This document shows, in pieces, positions 7,195 through 15,203 of a DNA stretch of 28,019 bases; positions within the stretch are counted from its first letter, which is position 1, and each line of letters opens with the position of its first letter. The notes beneath the pieces were generated by a model. That model was not told the DNA's origin. It searched no databases and saw nothing but the letters and a program-made list of their open reading frames with translations. The DNA comes from DASXPG01 sp044449445 (GTDB taxonomy: Bacteria > Gemmatimonadota > Gemmatimonadetes > Gemmatimonadales > JACORV01): NCBI GenBank assembly GCA_044449445.1, contig JBIOIA010000010.1, positions 1 through 28,019 on the forward strand, read 5' to 3'. Both the position numbers and the translations under genes were made by a program.

Positions 7195-7472
7195 AGGGTG
7201 AGCAGCTTCTCCAGCCGGAGCCGGATGAGCTTGAGCTCCTCCTCCGACGCGCCATCGGCCGGCGTCACGTCGCGCCAGATCCGCTCCGCCGACTCGAACA
7301 CCTCGTCAGAGTCCTTGAACGGGCGCTGGCTGAGCATCCGCTCGACCCACCGCGAGGACGCGCAGCACCGCGCAAGCTCCGCCGCCGCCTCGGCGTCAGG
7401 CAGGTCCGAGATGCGCCGCACGCCGTCCGTGATCGCGCGGGCGCTGCCGCGGTGCCACAGAGCCTGAGGCAC
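7191..7472 (-). CDS. uraD: OHCU decarboxylase with internal deletion of the catalytic region
   Basis: OHCU decarboxylase normally converts 2-oxo-4-hydroxy-4-carboxy-5-ureidoimidazoline to S-allantoin and is about 160-170 residues long. This product has 93 residues. Residues about 20-73 match the N-terminal half of the family (LARCCASSRWVERMLSQRPF, then ERIWRDVTPAD). From about residue 75 it jumps to the family's C-terminal helix (EEELKLIRLRLEKLL). The section normally between them, with the catalytic HPxIG motif and the HNxxYExxFG region, is absent, yet the reading frame is intact. It therefore probably lacks decarboxylase activity, or is a minimal variant. GTG 7472 follows the FAD-subunit stop by one base, preceded by a G-run that could bind ribosomes; the stop overlaps uraH. 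Confidence 0.8.
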   Translation of the reverse strand: MPQALWHRGSARAITDGVRRISDLPDAEAAAELARCCASSRWVERMLSQRPFKDSDEVFESAERIWRDVTPADGASEEELKLIRLRLEKLLTL

Positions 7473-7473
7473 G

Positions 7474-8334
7474 TTACCCCCCCGTCGGGAGAGGAGTTGA
7501 GCCGGACGTGCCGATCGCCTTGGTATCGCTCCAGAAGCGACGTAGCAGATTGACGGCCACGCGCCGCCGGTACTCGGCGCTGGAGCGCACGTCGTCGATC
7601 GGCGCGATCTCCGACTCGAGCATGCGGCACGCCTCGTCGATCCCGGCGCCCGCGAGCGCGGCCTCGGTCTTCGGCAGCCGGATGACGGTCGGTGCGACGC
7701 TGCCCAGCGCGATCCGCGGCTGCGCCGAGCGTACGCCGGCCATCACGATCTTCGAGATCGCCTGCGCGGCGCGCGTCCCGACTTTGCGGAACCACTGCGC
7801 ACCCTGAACCGGTGGGACGCGAACCGCCACGATCAGCTCGTCAGGCCTGCGGACGGTGGCGCGATATCCCGTGTAGAACTCGGTGAATGCGATGCTGCGC
7901 TGCCCCTCCACGCTCTCCAGCACCACGACCGCCTCGGCGGCCGCGAGCACGGGAAGCGAATCGCCCGCGGGCGACGCGTTGGCGATGTTCCCGCCCAGGG
8001 TACCGCGATTCTGGATCTGCGGCCCGCCGATCTCGCGCGCGGCAAGGGCCAGCATCGGCAGGCGCTGCCGGACGAGCTTGGAGCGGATGATGTCGTGAAA
8101 CGTGGCGCACGCGCCGATCACCAGCACATCGTCTTCCATCCCGATCTTCCGGAGCGGGCCGAGGCGGGACAGGTCGAGAAACCGTCCCGCCGGCAACGTC
8201 CCGAAGTTCAGGTTCACGAAGAGATCGGTGCAGCCCGCGAGCGGCGTCACCGGGCCCTTGGTCCGCATCATCTTGAGCGCCGTGACGAGCGTCCTGGGCT
8301 CGAGCAGCTCGAGGGTCGAGATCGCCGTTCTCAC
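7474..8334 (-). CDS. Xanthine dehydrogenase FAD-binding subunit
   Basis: The product is a 286-residue subunit of the molybdenum-flavin hydroxylase family (CoxM/XdhB-like), which passes electrons from the 2Fe-2S clusters to FAD and NAD. The first FAD motif is LAGCTDLFVNL (residues about 32-42), where the usual AGGTDL has Cys for the second Gly. The second motif IQNRGTLGGNIANASPAGD is complete, and its PAGD ending is typical of xanthine dehydrogenases rather than CO dehydrogenases. A CO-dehydrogenase flavoprotein C-terminal domain follows (FRKVGTRAAQAISKIVMAG). The GTG start overlaps the stop of the 2Fe-2S subunit gene (GTGA), as expected for subunits of one complex. Confidence 0.92.
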   Translation of the reverse strand: MRTAISTLELLEPRTLVTALKMMRTKGPVTPLAGCTDLFVNLNFGTLPAGRFLDLSRLGPLRKIGMEDDVLVIGACATFHDIIRSKLVRQRLPMLALAAREIGGPQIQNRGTLGGNIANASPAGDSLPVLAAAEAVVVLESVEGQRSIAFTEFYTGYRATVRRPDELIVAVRVPPVQGAQWFRKVGTRAAQAISKIVMAGVRSAQPRIALGSVAPTVIRLPKTEAALAGAGIDEACRMLESEIAPIDDVRSSAEYRRRVAVNLLRRFWSDTKAIGTSGSTPLPTGG

Positions 8335-8816
8335 GCCGGCTTCTCCTCTCCCACGCTCCCACGCTCCCACGCTCCCACGCCTTTGCCGTTCTGGTACGCC
8401 GCGCGGATCGAGCGGTAGATCGCCTCGTAGCCGGTGCAGCGGCACAGGTTGCCGGCCAGTCCGGTGCGGATCTTCTCGAGCGACGGCCTGGGCCCGAGCG
8501 CCACGGCCGCCAGGATCATGCCCGGCGTGCACATCCCGCACTGCGCCCCGCCCTCGTTCACGAACGCGTGCTGGAGCGGATGATCGCCCGCGAGGCCCTC
8601 GATCGTCATGACCTCGGCATCGTGCACCTGCGCGAACGGGACCAGGCACGCGCAGACGGGCTCGCCGTCGATGAGAACGGTGCAGGCGCCGCACTCACCC
8701 TCGCCGCAACCCTCCTTCGTGCCCGTGAGACCGCATTCTTCGCGCAGCACGTCGAGCAGCCGCTTCATCGGGTGCGCGACGACATCGGTCTCCTTGCCGT
8801 TGAGCTTGAAGATCAC
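8331..8816 (-). CDS. Xanthine dehydrogenase 2Fe-2S subunit
   Basis: The product is a 161-residue ferredoxin-type subunit (CoxS/XdhC-like). The plant-type cluster motif GCGEGECGACTV and a following Cys in EPVCAC come first. They are followed by the all-helical second cluster domain with QCGMCTPGM and LCRCTGY. All eight cluster cysteines appear present. The C-terminal tail after about residue 146 (GVGAWERGSVGEEKPA) is not family sequence: it is the translation of the 8-bp tandem repeat at 8348-8379. GTG 8816 overlaps the stop of the Mo subunit gene (GTGA), and the stop overlaps the FAD subunit start. Confidence 0.93.
   Translation of the reverse strand: MIFKLNGKETDVVAHPMKRLLDVLREECGLTGTKEGCGEGECGACTVLIDGEPVCACLVPFAQVHDAEVMTIEGLAGDHPLQHAFVNEGGAQCGMCTPGMILAAVALGPRPSLEKIRTGLAGNLCRCTGYEAIYRSIRAAYQNGKGVGAWERGSVGEEKPA
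8348..8379. repeat. Four perfect CTCCCACG tandem copies in the end of the 2Fe-2S subunit gene
   Basis: Four uninterrupted 8-base copies are visible. On the coding strand they read as GGGAGCGT repeats, giving the peptide GAWERGSVG near the C-terminus. Because the unit is not a multiple of three, the peptide period would be eight residues. Confidence 0.92.
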
Positions 8817-10960
8817 GCGGCCGAGCCCCGCCGCGCGGCCGGCGCCTTTGCCCCGGCCACCGGCTTCGCGCGCATCAGCACTTCGGGCAGCGCCGGCACC
8901 TCGCGCACGTCGAGCCCGATGTGACGGATCGCGTTCACGATCGCGGGCGCGGGACCGTCCATGGGGAGCTCGCCCACGCCCTTGGCGCCGAACGGCCCGT
9001 ACGGGTAGGGGTTCTCGAGCATGATCGCGTCCATGCGCGGCGTGTCGAGCGTGGTGGGAATGGTGTAGTTGGTGAGCTGCGCGTTGGTCATCGCGCCGTC
9101 CTTCATCACGACGTGCTCGATGAGCGCGAATCCGACGCCCTGTGCCGTGCCGCCCTCGATCTGGCCGCGCGCGAGCACGGGATGGATCGGCCGGCCGAAC
9201 TCGTGCACCACCGTCATCTTCGTCGTCCTGGCCTCGTAGGTGTCGGGATCCAGCTCGACCTCCGCCACGTCGCAGGCCCACGAGTAGGTCGCGTACGCGT
9301 CGCCGCGGCAGTGCTCCTCGTCCCAGACGATGCCGGGCGGCGGCTCGTACTGCTTGGTGATGAGGGTCGCGCCGTGCTTCCTGAAATGCTCGGCGGGCGT
9401 CAGGCCGCCCAGCTGTTCCTTGAGCTCGCTCGCGCACCGCTCGAGGATGCGCCCCACGACCATGCAGGTCCGGCTCGCCACGGTGGGCCCGCTGTCCGGC
9501 ACGACCGCCGTGTCCGGCACGGCGACCTCGACCTCGTCGAACGGCACGCCTAACGTATCGGCCACGATCTGCGCGTGCATCGTGCGCGTGCCCTGCCCGA
9601 TCTCCGTGCTCGCGACCAGGATCTTCACGCCGTGCTCCGTCGTGGCCAGCGAGCACTTCGAGGCGAGGCGCACCTCGCCCGCGCCCGTGAAGCCCGAGCC
9701 GTGATAGAACAGGGCGAGCCCGATGCCACGGCCCGTGCCCCGCCACGCCTCGCGCTTGCGCTTGTAGCCCGAGCGCTTGACCGCCTCCTTGAGCACCATC
9801 AGCGCGCTGCAATCCGATCCGAGCCGCTGGCCGGTCGCCGTCATGTCGCCGGGCTTGAGCGCGTTGATCGTCCGCAGCTTGACCGCGTCCATGCCGAGCG
9901 CGTCGGCGATCCGGTCCATGTGGACCTCGATCGCGAACTCGGTCTGCGGCGCGCCGAAGCCCCGGAACGCGCCGTTGGGGCTCGTGTTCGTGAACACGGC
10001 TCTTCCATCGATGCGCACGTTGGGGCAGCGGTACGCTCCGGCCGCGTGGATGCAGCCGCGCGAGAGTACCACCGGGCTCAGCGTGACGTACGCGCCGCCG
10101 TCCAGGATGACTTCGATCTCCATCGCGACCAGCTTGCCCGCCTTCGTCACGCCGGTCCTGTGTCTGACGATCGACGGGTGGCGCTTGGTCGTCGCCCACA
10201 TGTCCTCGGCCCGGTCGTACACGATCTTCACCGGGCGGCCGGACTTCCTCGCGAGCAGCGCGGCGTGGCCGGCGATCATGGAGGGGTACTCTTCCTTGCC
10301 GCCGAATCCGCCGCCAGGCTCCGTCTGAACTACTCGTACCAACTCGTTAGGCATGCCGAGCAGGTGGGTGAGCGCTTTGTGGACGTAAAACGGGCACTGG
10401 AGCGAGCCGTATACCGTAATGCCGCCGTTCGCCTCGGGCACGGCGATGAACCCATTGGTCTCGATGTACACGTGCTCCTGCGAGCCCGTGCGGTATTCGC
10501 CCTCCAGGACCAGGTCGGCGGCGGCGAAACCGTACGACATCCGGCCCTTCTCGATCAGGATGTGCTTCAGGACCTGCTGCGAGCGGAGCGGATCGAACAC
10601 CGGTTCGGTGCGCTCGTACTCGATCACCACGTTCGCCGCGAGCAGCTTCTCCCGATCCTCGTGCGCGAGCAGCACGATCGGCTCGGCGACATGCCTAACG
10701 TTTGTCTCCGCCAAGCAAGGCTGATCGTCAGCGATGAGCGCGACGACGTTCTTGCCGGGGATGTCGTGGTAATCCACGATCGTGAAGCCGGTGGTGTCGA
10801 AATCGAAGCGGATGCCGGTGACGCGGCCGGCTGGGATCGTCGAGCGGATGGTGCGGCCGTGCAGCATGCCCGGCAGCGTGATGTCGTCCACGTACTTCGC
10901 GGTGCCGCCGACCTTCGCGGCGCCGTCCTTGCGTGGCACGCTCGTGCCGACGACACCCAC
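8813..10960 (-). CDS. Xanthine dehydrogenase molybdopterin-binding (large) subunit
   Basis: This is the 715-residue molybdenum cofactor subunit that hydroxylates xanthine (or hypoxanthine) to urate. It begins with the a/b hammerhead domain (VPRKDGAAKVGGTAKYVDDI, residues about 6-25). The Mo-cofactor regions follow: QEHVYIET, GSLQCPFYVHKAL, the glycine loop PGGGFGGKEEYPS, GAFRGFGAPQTE, IGQGTRTMHAQI, and the C-terminal GAKGVGE whose Glu (about 664) is the family's catalytic base. The QCPF stretch and the lack of the CO-dehydrogenase active-site Cys loop favour a purine hydroxylase. GTG 10960 starts two bases after the upstream molybdoenzyme stop. Two of the CGTTAGGC motifs and one in reverse orientation fall in this gene. 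Confidence 0.93.
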   Translation of the reverse strand: MGVVGTSVPRKDGAAKVGGTAKYVDDITLPGMLHGRTIRSTIPAGRVTGIRFDFDTTGFTIVDYHDIPGKNVVALIADDQPCLAETNVRHVAEPIVLLAHEDREKLLAANVVIEYERTEPVFDPLRSQQVLKHILIEKGRMSYGFAAADLVLEGEYRTGSQEHVYIETNGFIAVPEANGGITVYGSLQCPFYVHKALTHLLGMPNELVRVVQTEPGGGFGGKEEYPSMIAGHAALLARKSGRPVKIVYDRAEDMWATTKRHPSIVRHRTGVTKAGKLVAMEIEVILDGGAYVTLSPVVLSRGCIHAAGAYRCPNVRIDGRAVFTNTSPNGAFRGFGAPQTEFAIEVHMDRIADALGMDAVKLRTINALKPGDMTATGQRLGSDCSALMVLKEAVKRSGYKRKREAWRGTGRGIGLALFYHGSGFTGAGEVRLASKCSLATTEHGVKILVASTEIGQGTRTMHAQIVADTLGVPFDEVEVAVPDTAVVPDSGPTVASRTCMVVGRILERCASELKEQLGGLTPAEHFRKHGATLITKQYEPPPGIVWDEEHCRGDAYATYSWACDVAEVELDPDTYEARTTKMTVVHEFGRPIHPVLARGQIEGGTAQGVGFALIEHVVMKDGAMTNAQLTNYTIPTTLDTPRMDAIMLENPYPYGPFGAKGVGELPMDGPAPAIVNAIRHIGLDVREVPALPEVLMRAKPVAGAKAPAARRGSAA

Positions 10961-10962
10961 GC

Positions 10963-11682
10963 TCAGAGGCCCCCGAACCACGGGTAGCCCTGGTCTTCCC
11001 AGTAGCCGCCCGGCCGCTCGGCCGTGAACTCGACGGAGAGCAGGTACTTCGTGAGCTTGTAACCGAGCTTGGTCGGCGAATAGAGGCGCAGCGGCGCGCC
11101 GTGATCGGCCCGCAGCATCCGGTCGTTGTGCGCGTAGGCGAGGATCGTCTGCGGATGCATCGCCGAGGCGATGTCCCAACCGTTGCTGTAGCCGCTGTCG
11201 AACGAGCGGAAGTTCACGTAACGGGCCACGGGCAGCGGCTCGACGCGTTCGGCGAGCGCGGAGAACCGCGCGCCGCTCCAGCTCGCGATCGCCGTCCAGC
11301 CCTCGACGCAGTGATGCTTGACCGTATAGGAGACCCGGGGCAACGCCTGGAGCTGCTCGATCGTGAACACGCCGGGCCGGCGCACCAGCCCGCCGACCTC
11401 GAGCCGCCACTTCGCCGCATCCATGAGCATCGGCATCCCGTCGCTCACGTAGTAGGACGGGAAGCTCGCGTCCGGCGTGCGCTGCGCAACAGGATACTCG
11501 CGCGCGAGGCGGTTCGAGAACAGCAGCCTGGAGACGCGGTCGTTCACATTCCCGAAGCTGCGCAGCTTCCCGGCGAACGGCCCCCCGCTCCACCCGCACG
11601 CCGCCAGCAGCGAGGACGCGCCGGCGGTCGCCGCCGCGATCAAGAAACGTCGGCGATCGTACTCTTGGTCACGCCCCGTCAC
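10963..11682 (-). CDS. Tat-exported sulfite-oxidase-type molybdopterin oxidoreductase
   Basis: The 239-residue product belongs to the sulfite oxidase/MsrP (YedY) fold. The N-terminus has a twin-arginine signal (YDRRRFLIAAATAG) running into a lipobox-like LLAAC at about residues 25-29, so it is probably a Tat lipoprotein facing the periplasm. The molybdopterin domain includes WRLEVGGLVRRPGVFT and the Mo-ligating Cys in VKHHCVEGW (about residue 129), with WSGARFSAL after it. The C-terminal heme or dimerisation domains of true sulfite oxidases are absent. Its upstream neighbour, overlapping by 14 bases, is a b-type cytochrome, the likely membrane electron partner. Substrate is unknown: sulfite, methionine sulfoxide or another S/N-oxide are possible. 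GTG 11682 is fixed by GGAGG seven bases upstream. Confidence 0.88.
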   Translation of the reverse strand: MTGRDQEYDRRRFLIAAATAGASSLLAACGWSGGPFAGKLRSFGNVNDRVSRLLFSNRLAREYPVAQRTPDASFPSYYVSDGMPMLMDAAKWRLEVGGLVRRPGVFTIEQLQALPRVSYTVKHHCVEGWTAIASWSGARFSALAERVEPLPVARYVNFRSFDSGYSNGWDIASAMHPQTILAYAHNDRMLRADHGAPLRLYSPTKLGYKLTKYLLSVEFTAERPGGYWEDQGYPWFGGL

Positions 11683-12346
11683 TGGGAAACCTCCCCCGAT
11701 ACCATCCGGTGATCATTGCCCGCAGCGAGGCGGGATCCACCAGGAAGACCAGCGCGACGTGAACCACGATGAACGCCGCGAACAGCCACACCGCGACGAA
11801 GTGCCAGTAGCGCGCCCACTCGTAGCCGCCGAACAGCGCCGTGAGGAATCCGAGCTGGATCGGCTTCCAGATCGCGAGCCCCGACAGCACCGACAGCACG
11901 CCGAGCACCACGATGAACGAGTAGGCCGCCTTCTGGAGCGCGTTGTGCTTGCCCTGGGGCGGATGGTCCCTGCGCAACCTCAGGTAATAGAGCTGCATCT
12001 GGATCGCGCGCGGCACGTCGCGCGGACGGAACGCGAGGATGCGAAGCTCGCCGGACACGATAAGGTACAGCAGGTAGAGCAGCCCGTTGAGCGCGAGCGG
12101 CCACATCAGGAAGAAGTGCCAGTTGAGCCCGCCGGCCAGCCAGCCGCCGAGGCGGGCCCACTCGGGAAGACCGTGTCCTTCGAACGGACTGGGCAGCGGA
12201 AACCTGGTGCCGCGCAGGCCGAAGCGCGGGAACGCGCCGTAGATCTGCAATCCGCTCGCCATCATGCCGACCAGCACGATGGTGTTGACCCAGTGCGTCA
12301 GCCGGACGATCCAGTGATGCCGTTTGACGAACGGCCGATCCGTCAT
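11669..12346 (-). CDS. Membrane-bound b-type cytochrome (cytochrome b561 / thiosulfate reductase cyt b-like)
   Basis: The 225-residue integral membrane protein has about four to five helices. Candidate heme-ligand histidines lie at helix ends: HHWIVRLTHWVN near residue 9-18, LNWHFFLMW mid-protein, and YWHFVAVWLFAAFIVVHVAL near the C-terminus. This matches the diheme cytochrome b/b6-like anchors of periplasmic molybdoenzymes. It would exchange electrons between the quinone pool and the adjacent Tat-exported molybdoenzyme, whose start lies within its last codons. The ATG overlaps the stop of the MFS transporter (ATGA). The physiological direction of electron flow cannot be told from sequence. 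Confidence 0.86.
   Translation of the reverse strand: MTDRPFVKRHHWIVRLTHWVNTIVLVGMMASGLQIYGAFPRFGLRGTRFPLPSPFEGHGLPEWARLGGWLAGGLNWHFFLMWPLALNGLLYLLYLIVSGELRILAFRPRDVPRAIQMQLYYLRLRRDHPPQGKHNALQKAAYSFIVVLGVLSVLSGLAIWKPIQLGFLTALFGGYEWARYWHFVAVWLFAAFIVVHVALVFLVDPASLRAMITGWYRGRFPSDGA
11690..11694 (-). promoter_or_regulatory. Strong Shine-Dalgarno GGAGG for the sulfite-oxidase-type gene
   Basis: GGAGG within a run of Gs lies seven bases before GTG 11682-11680, inside the last codons of the cytochrome gene. It decides the GTG start and implies independent ribosome loading despite the gene overlap. Confidence 0.65.
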
Positions 12347-13554
12347 GTCGGGGTCTCCACGTTCGGGGCGGCTTCGAGCGGTACCCGCACGCTCTCCTTC
12401 TTCGGCACCGCCATGGCCACGAAGCCGCCCAAGGCCATGATCCCCGCCGCGACGCTGAACGCCAGGATGGCGCCGCCCTTGTCGTACGTGGTGCCCAGCA
12501 GCTCCGGCCCCGAGAGTCGGCCCAGCGCGGCGAGCGACTGCGCGACGCCCAGAACCGTCCCCTGCTCCCTGGGATCGGCGAGCACCGAGGTCATTCCCGA
12601 GACCGCCGGCCCGAAGATGCTGTTCGAGAACGCCAGCAGAACGGTCCAACCGTAAAGCGCGCCGCTGCTTCCCGCAAACGGCACCACCAGGATCCCGGCG
12701 GCCATGCCGAACAAGCCCGCGATGAGGAGCGGCCTGTCACCGGTGCGCTGGGTCAGACGTCCGAATCCCCAGCCCTGCACGATCGCGGCGACGACGCCGA
12801 TGACGATGAACAGGTAGCTGAGCTGCAGCTCGCGCCACCCGAAGGCGATGGTGGTGTAGAGCGGCAGCACGACCGTGTAGCCGGCGAACGCGACGGGCGA
12901 GAGGAACCACACCACCAGCAGCCAGCGCAGCTCTGGGTGCGCGAACGCGTCGCCGAAGTGCCCGAACTCGAACATGGACCTGTGGGTTCGGTGATGCTCG
13001 TGCAACGACTCCGGCAGGATGCGCCAGGCCAGCGCGAGGTTGGCGAGCGAGAGACCGGCCGCCACGAGGCCCGGCGCCGCGTGGCCCCAGAAGTGACCGG
13101 AGAGCCCGCCGATGGCCGGGCCGATGATGAACCCCAGGCCGAAAGCGGCGCCGATCATGCCCATGCCCTTCGAGCGACCTTCGGCGGTCGTGATGTCCGC
13201 GACGTACGCCTGCGCGACCGAGATGTTGCCACCTGCGAAACCGGACACGAGCCTCGCGGCGAGCAGCACGCCGTACGATCCCGCGAACGCGAAGCCGATG
13301 TAGCCGACGGCGTTGAGCGCCATCGTCGCGAGGAGCAGCGGCCGGCGTCCCCACCGGTCGCTGAGCCGGCCCAGGACGTTCGTCGAGACGAACTGCATCC
13401 CCGAGTACGCGCCGACCAGCAACCCGAATCCGAGGCCGTGCTGTCCGAAGCGCTGGGCGTAGTACGGGAGGATCGGGATCACGATGCCGAACCCGATCAG
13501 GTCGATCAACACGGTGAGGAAGATGACGCCGAGGCGCCCCTTCGAAGCGTTCAC
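12343..13554 (-). CDS. MFS transporter, TetA-like drug:H+ antiporter subgroup
   Basis: The product has 403 residues with about 12 membrane segments. MFS motif A (GRLSDRWGRRPLLL) lies between helices 2 and 3. The antiporter motif C region (GLGFIIGPAIGG) is in helix 5. A charged central loop (LHEHHRTHRS) lies near residue 190, and a weaker motif A copy (GRLTQRTGDRPLL) lies in the second half. The opening (LGVIFLTVLIDLIGFGIVIPILPYY) is typical of TetA-class exporters. The substrate is unknown: family resemblance suggests export of a small drug-like compound, but placement directly ahead of two molybdoenzymes could also mean metabolite export. GTG 13554 overlaps the hydrolase stop (GTGA). Confidence 0.9.
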   Translation of the reverse strand: MNASKGRLGVIFLTVLIDLIGFGIVIPILPYYAQRFGQHGLGFGLLVGAYSGMQFVSTNVLGRLSDRWGRRPLLLATMALNAVGYIGFAFAGSYGVLLAARLVSGFAGGNISVAQAYVADITTAEGRSKGMGMIGAAFGLGFIIGPAIGGLSGHFWGHAAPGLVAAGLSLANLALAWRILPESLHEHHRTHRSMFEFGHFGDAFAHPELRWLLVVWFLSPVAFAGYTVVLPLYTTIAFGWRELQLSYLFIVIGVVAAIVQGWGFGRLTQRTGDRPLLIAGLFGMAAGILVVPFAGSSGALYGWTVLLAFSNSIFGPAVSGMTSVLADPREQGTVLGVAQSLAALGRLSGPELLGTTYDKGGAILAFSVAAGIMALGGFVAMAVPKKESVRVPLEAAPNVETPT

Positions 13555-15203
13555 CGCCTGAGTCTCGCGGCGAGCCAGGTCGCGATGGTGTCGAGGACTT
13601 CGGCCGGCACGGCGGCATCGGTGAGCGACGCATACTCATCGGGCGCGCCGGTGCCGCTCGGCGAGCGCAGGAACAGGTGGTTCAACCCGTCGAACTTCCG
13701 CACCGTCACGTCGCGGTTGCCGCCGCTGCGCATCGCGGCCGCCAGCGTGTCGGCCTGCCCGGCGCTCACCTGCCGGTCCACCGCGCCCTGCACGATGAGG
13801 ACGGGAGCGCGCACGCGCCGCGCGGTCGGCAGCGGGTCGTAGTCGCGCGCCTGGCGCATATAGGGCAGCGGCGAGTTCACGAACTGATCGGCCGAGATCA
13901 GCGCCTGCTCGCGCGCGGCGGCGCGCTGCGAATCGGTGATGCCCTGGGCGCGCTCGACGGAATAGAGAGCCTGGTCGCGCACGACGAGCGCCATCGTCTT
14001 GCCCGTGCCCGCCATCACGACGAGCGCGGCAAGCTGTCGGTCTTCCGCCGCGACCATGGGCCCCACGATGCCACCTTCGCTGTGCCCGATCACCGCGAGA
14101 TGCGCGCCGTCGATGTCGCCGCGCGCCCTCAGGTACGCGAGCTGGGCCGCCGCACCCGCGGCGAAATCCACCATCGTCACGCTGTCGAGCGATCCGCCCG
14201 AGGCACCGAATCCGCGGTCGTCGCAGCGCAGCACGGCGATCCCGGCCTGCGCGAGCCGCTCGGCGACCTGGCGATACAGATGATAGGCGGGCACCAGCGG
14301 CCACAGGTTCTCGTCGCGGTCCTGGAGGCCCGAGCCCGTCAGCGTGATCGCGGCCGGAACGCGCGCCGTGGCGCCGATCGGCTTGGTGAGCGTGCATCCC
14401 AGACTGAACGTGTCGCCCCGGAGCGGATGCACGGGCACCCGCACCTCGTCCGCCGTGTACACGGCACCGCCGGGCGCATTGTAGTCGGCCGCCGGGCGGA
14501 TCAGGCCCGTCATGGGCGGAAGGTCGGCGAGCTGCATGCCGTGGAAGCGCTCGTAGCGCACCCTTCCCACGGGGATGTCGACCGACTGCACGCGGCCGTC
14601 GGCGCCGAGCACCATGACGAGCGATTGCGGGCCGATCGTGACGTCGGCGCTGTCGCCGCGCCATGCGAGGTGCGTATCGAACACGCTGTCGGCGTTGGGC
14701 AGGAACACGCGCCACGTGCGCTCCCGGCCCCGGGAGTGCTGCACCAGCAGCATGTACAGCGACATGTTCTGGTCCGCGGCGATCACGTCGGGAGTGAACG
14801 CCTTCGCCCAGGTCCGCGGGGTGCCGGTCGCGGTCGTCAGCGTCATGCGCATCGTATCCCGGTCCAGGACGGCCTGGTACGTGCGCTGCAGCGTGTCCGC
14901 GCGCAGATCGTAGACGCGCATCTCCGTGCGCACCGGCGCGCCCGCCTCGGTGCGCTCGAGGCACGAGACGATCTTCACGTTGAGGATCGGGATGCTGACC
15001 GTGGACTCGAGCACGCGGCCGTCGTCGCGGAAGACCTCGCGCCCCAGCTCCATGCTGCCTTGATAGAGCCGCAACACACCCGCATCGGTCTCTTGCGCAG
15101 CGCCGGTGGATGCAACGGCAGCGAGGAGCACCAACGATATGATCATCGCACGCCTGTTGCCTGCCGCCTGCGACCCACTGCCGCCTGCCGCCTGCCGCCT
15201 CAT
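13551..15203 (-). CDS. Secreted alpha/beta hydrolase (serine hydrolase family)
   Basis: The 550-residue product has a signal peptide (MIISLVLLAAVASTGAAQ, after a 19-residue basic lead if ATG 15203 is used). It then has a beta-rich N-terminal domain of about 270 residues, and a C-terminal alpha/beta hydrolase domain. In the latter, GFGASGG precedes the nucleophile elbow GHSEGG, the likely acid is in QGAVDRQV, and the His is in FDGLNHLFL, a complete triad. It resembles the large extracellular 'alpha/beta hydrolase' proteins with dienelactone-hydrolase-like cores; the substrate is unknown. ATG 15203 has a GAGGGGG ribosome site and overlaps the rsgA stop (ATGA). ATG 15146 begins directly at the signal peptide and is the alternative, because the codons between are repeat sequence. 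Confidence 0.85.
   Translation of the reverse strand: MRRQAAGGSGSQAAGNRRAMIISLVLLAAVASTGAAQETDAGVLRLYQGSMELGREVFRDDGRVLESTVSIPILNVKIVSCLERTEAGAPVRTEMRVYDLRADTLQRTYQAVLDRDTMRMTLTTATGTPRTWAKAFTPDVIAADQNMSLYMLLVQHSRGRERTWRVFLPNADSVFDTHLAWRGDSADVTIGPQSLVMVLGADGRVQSVDIPVGRVRYERFHGMQLADLPPMTGLIRPAADYNAPGGAVYTADEVRVPVHPLRGDTFSLGCTLTKPIGATARVPAAITLTGSGLQDRDENLWPLVPAYHLYRQVAERLAQAGIAVLRCDDRGFGASGGSLDSVTMVDFAAGAAAQLAYLRARGDIDGAHLAVIGHSEGGIVGPMVAAEDRQLAALVVMAGTGKTMALVVRDQALYSVERAQGITDSQRAAAREQALISADQFVNSPLPYMRQARDYDPLPTARRVRAPVLIVQGAVDRQVSAGQADTLAAAMRSGGNRDVTVRKFDGLNHLFLRSPSGTGAPDEYASLTDAAVPAEVLDTIATWLAARLRR
15153..15200. repeat. CTGCCGC 7-bp-period repeat at the 5' end of the hydrolase gene
   Basis: Repeated CTGCCGC units (some degenerate, such as CTGTTGC and CTGCGAC) fill the interval between the rsgA stop and the signal peptide of the hydrolase. 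If the upstream ATG is used they encode a Gln/Ala/Gly/Ser-rich lead. The unit differs from the 8-bp family seen elsewhere. Confidence 0.75.

Noticed and set aside
8348..8379. CTCCCACG array as a possible CRISPR
   Set aside because: The units are directly tandem 8-mers with no spacers and no cas genes are nearby.
7474..10960. CO dehydrogenase (CoxMSL) instead of xanthine dehydrogenase
   Set aside because: The FAD subunit has the PAGD ending, the large subunit lacks the CoxL active-site Cys loop, and the neighbours are purine-degradation genes.
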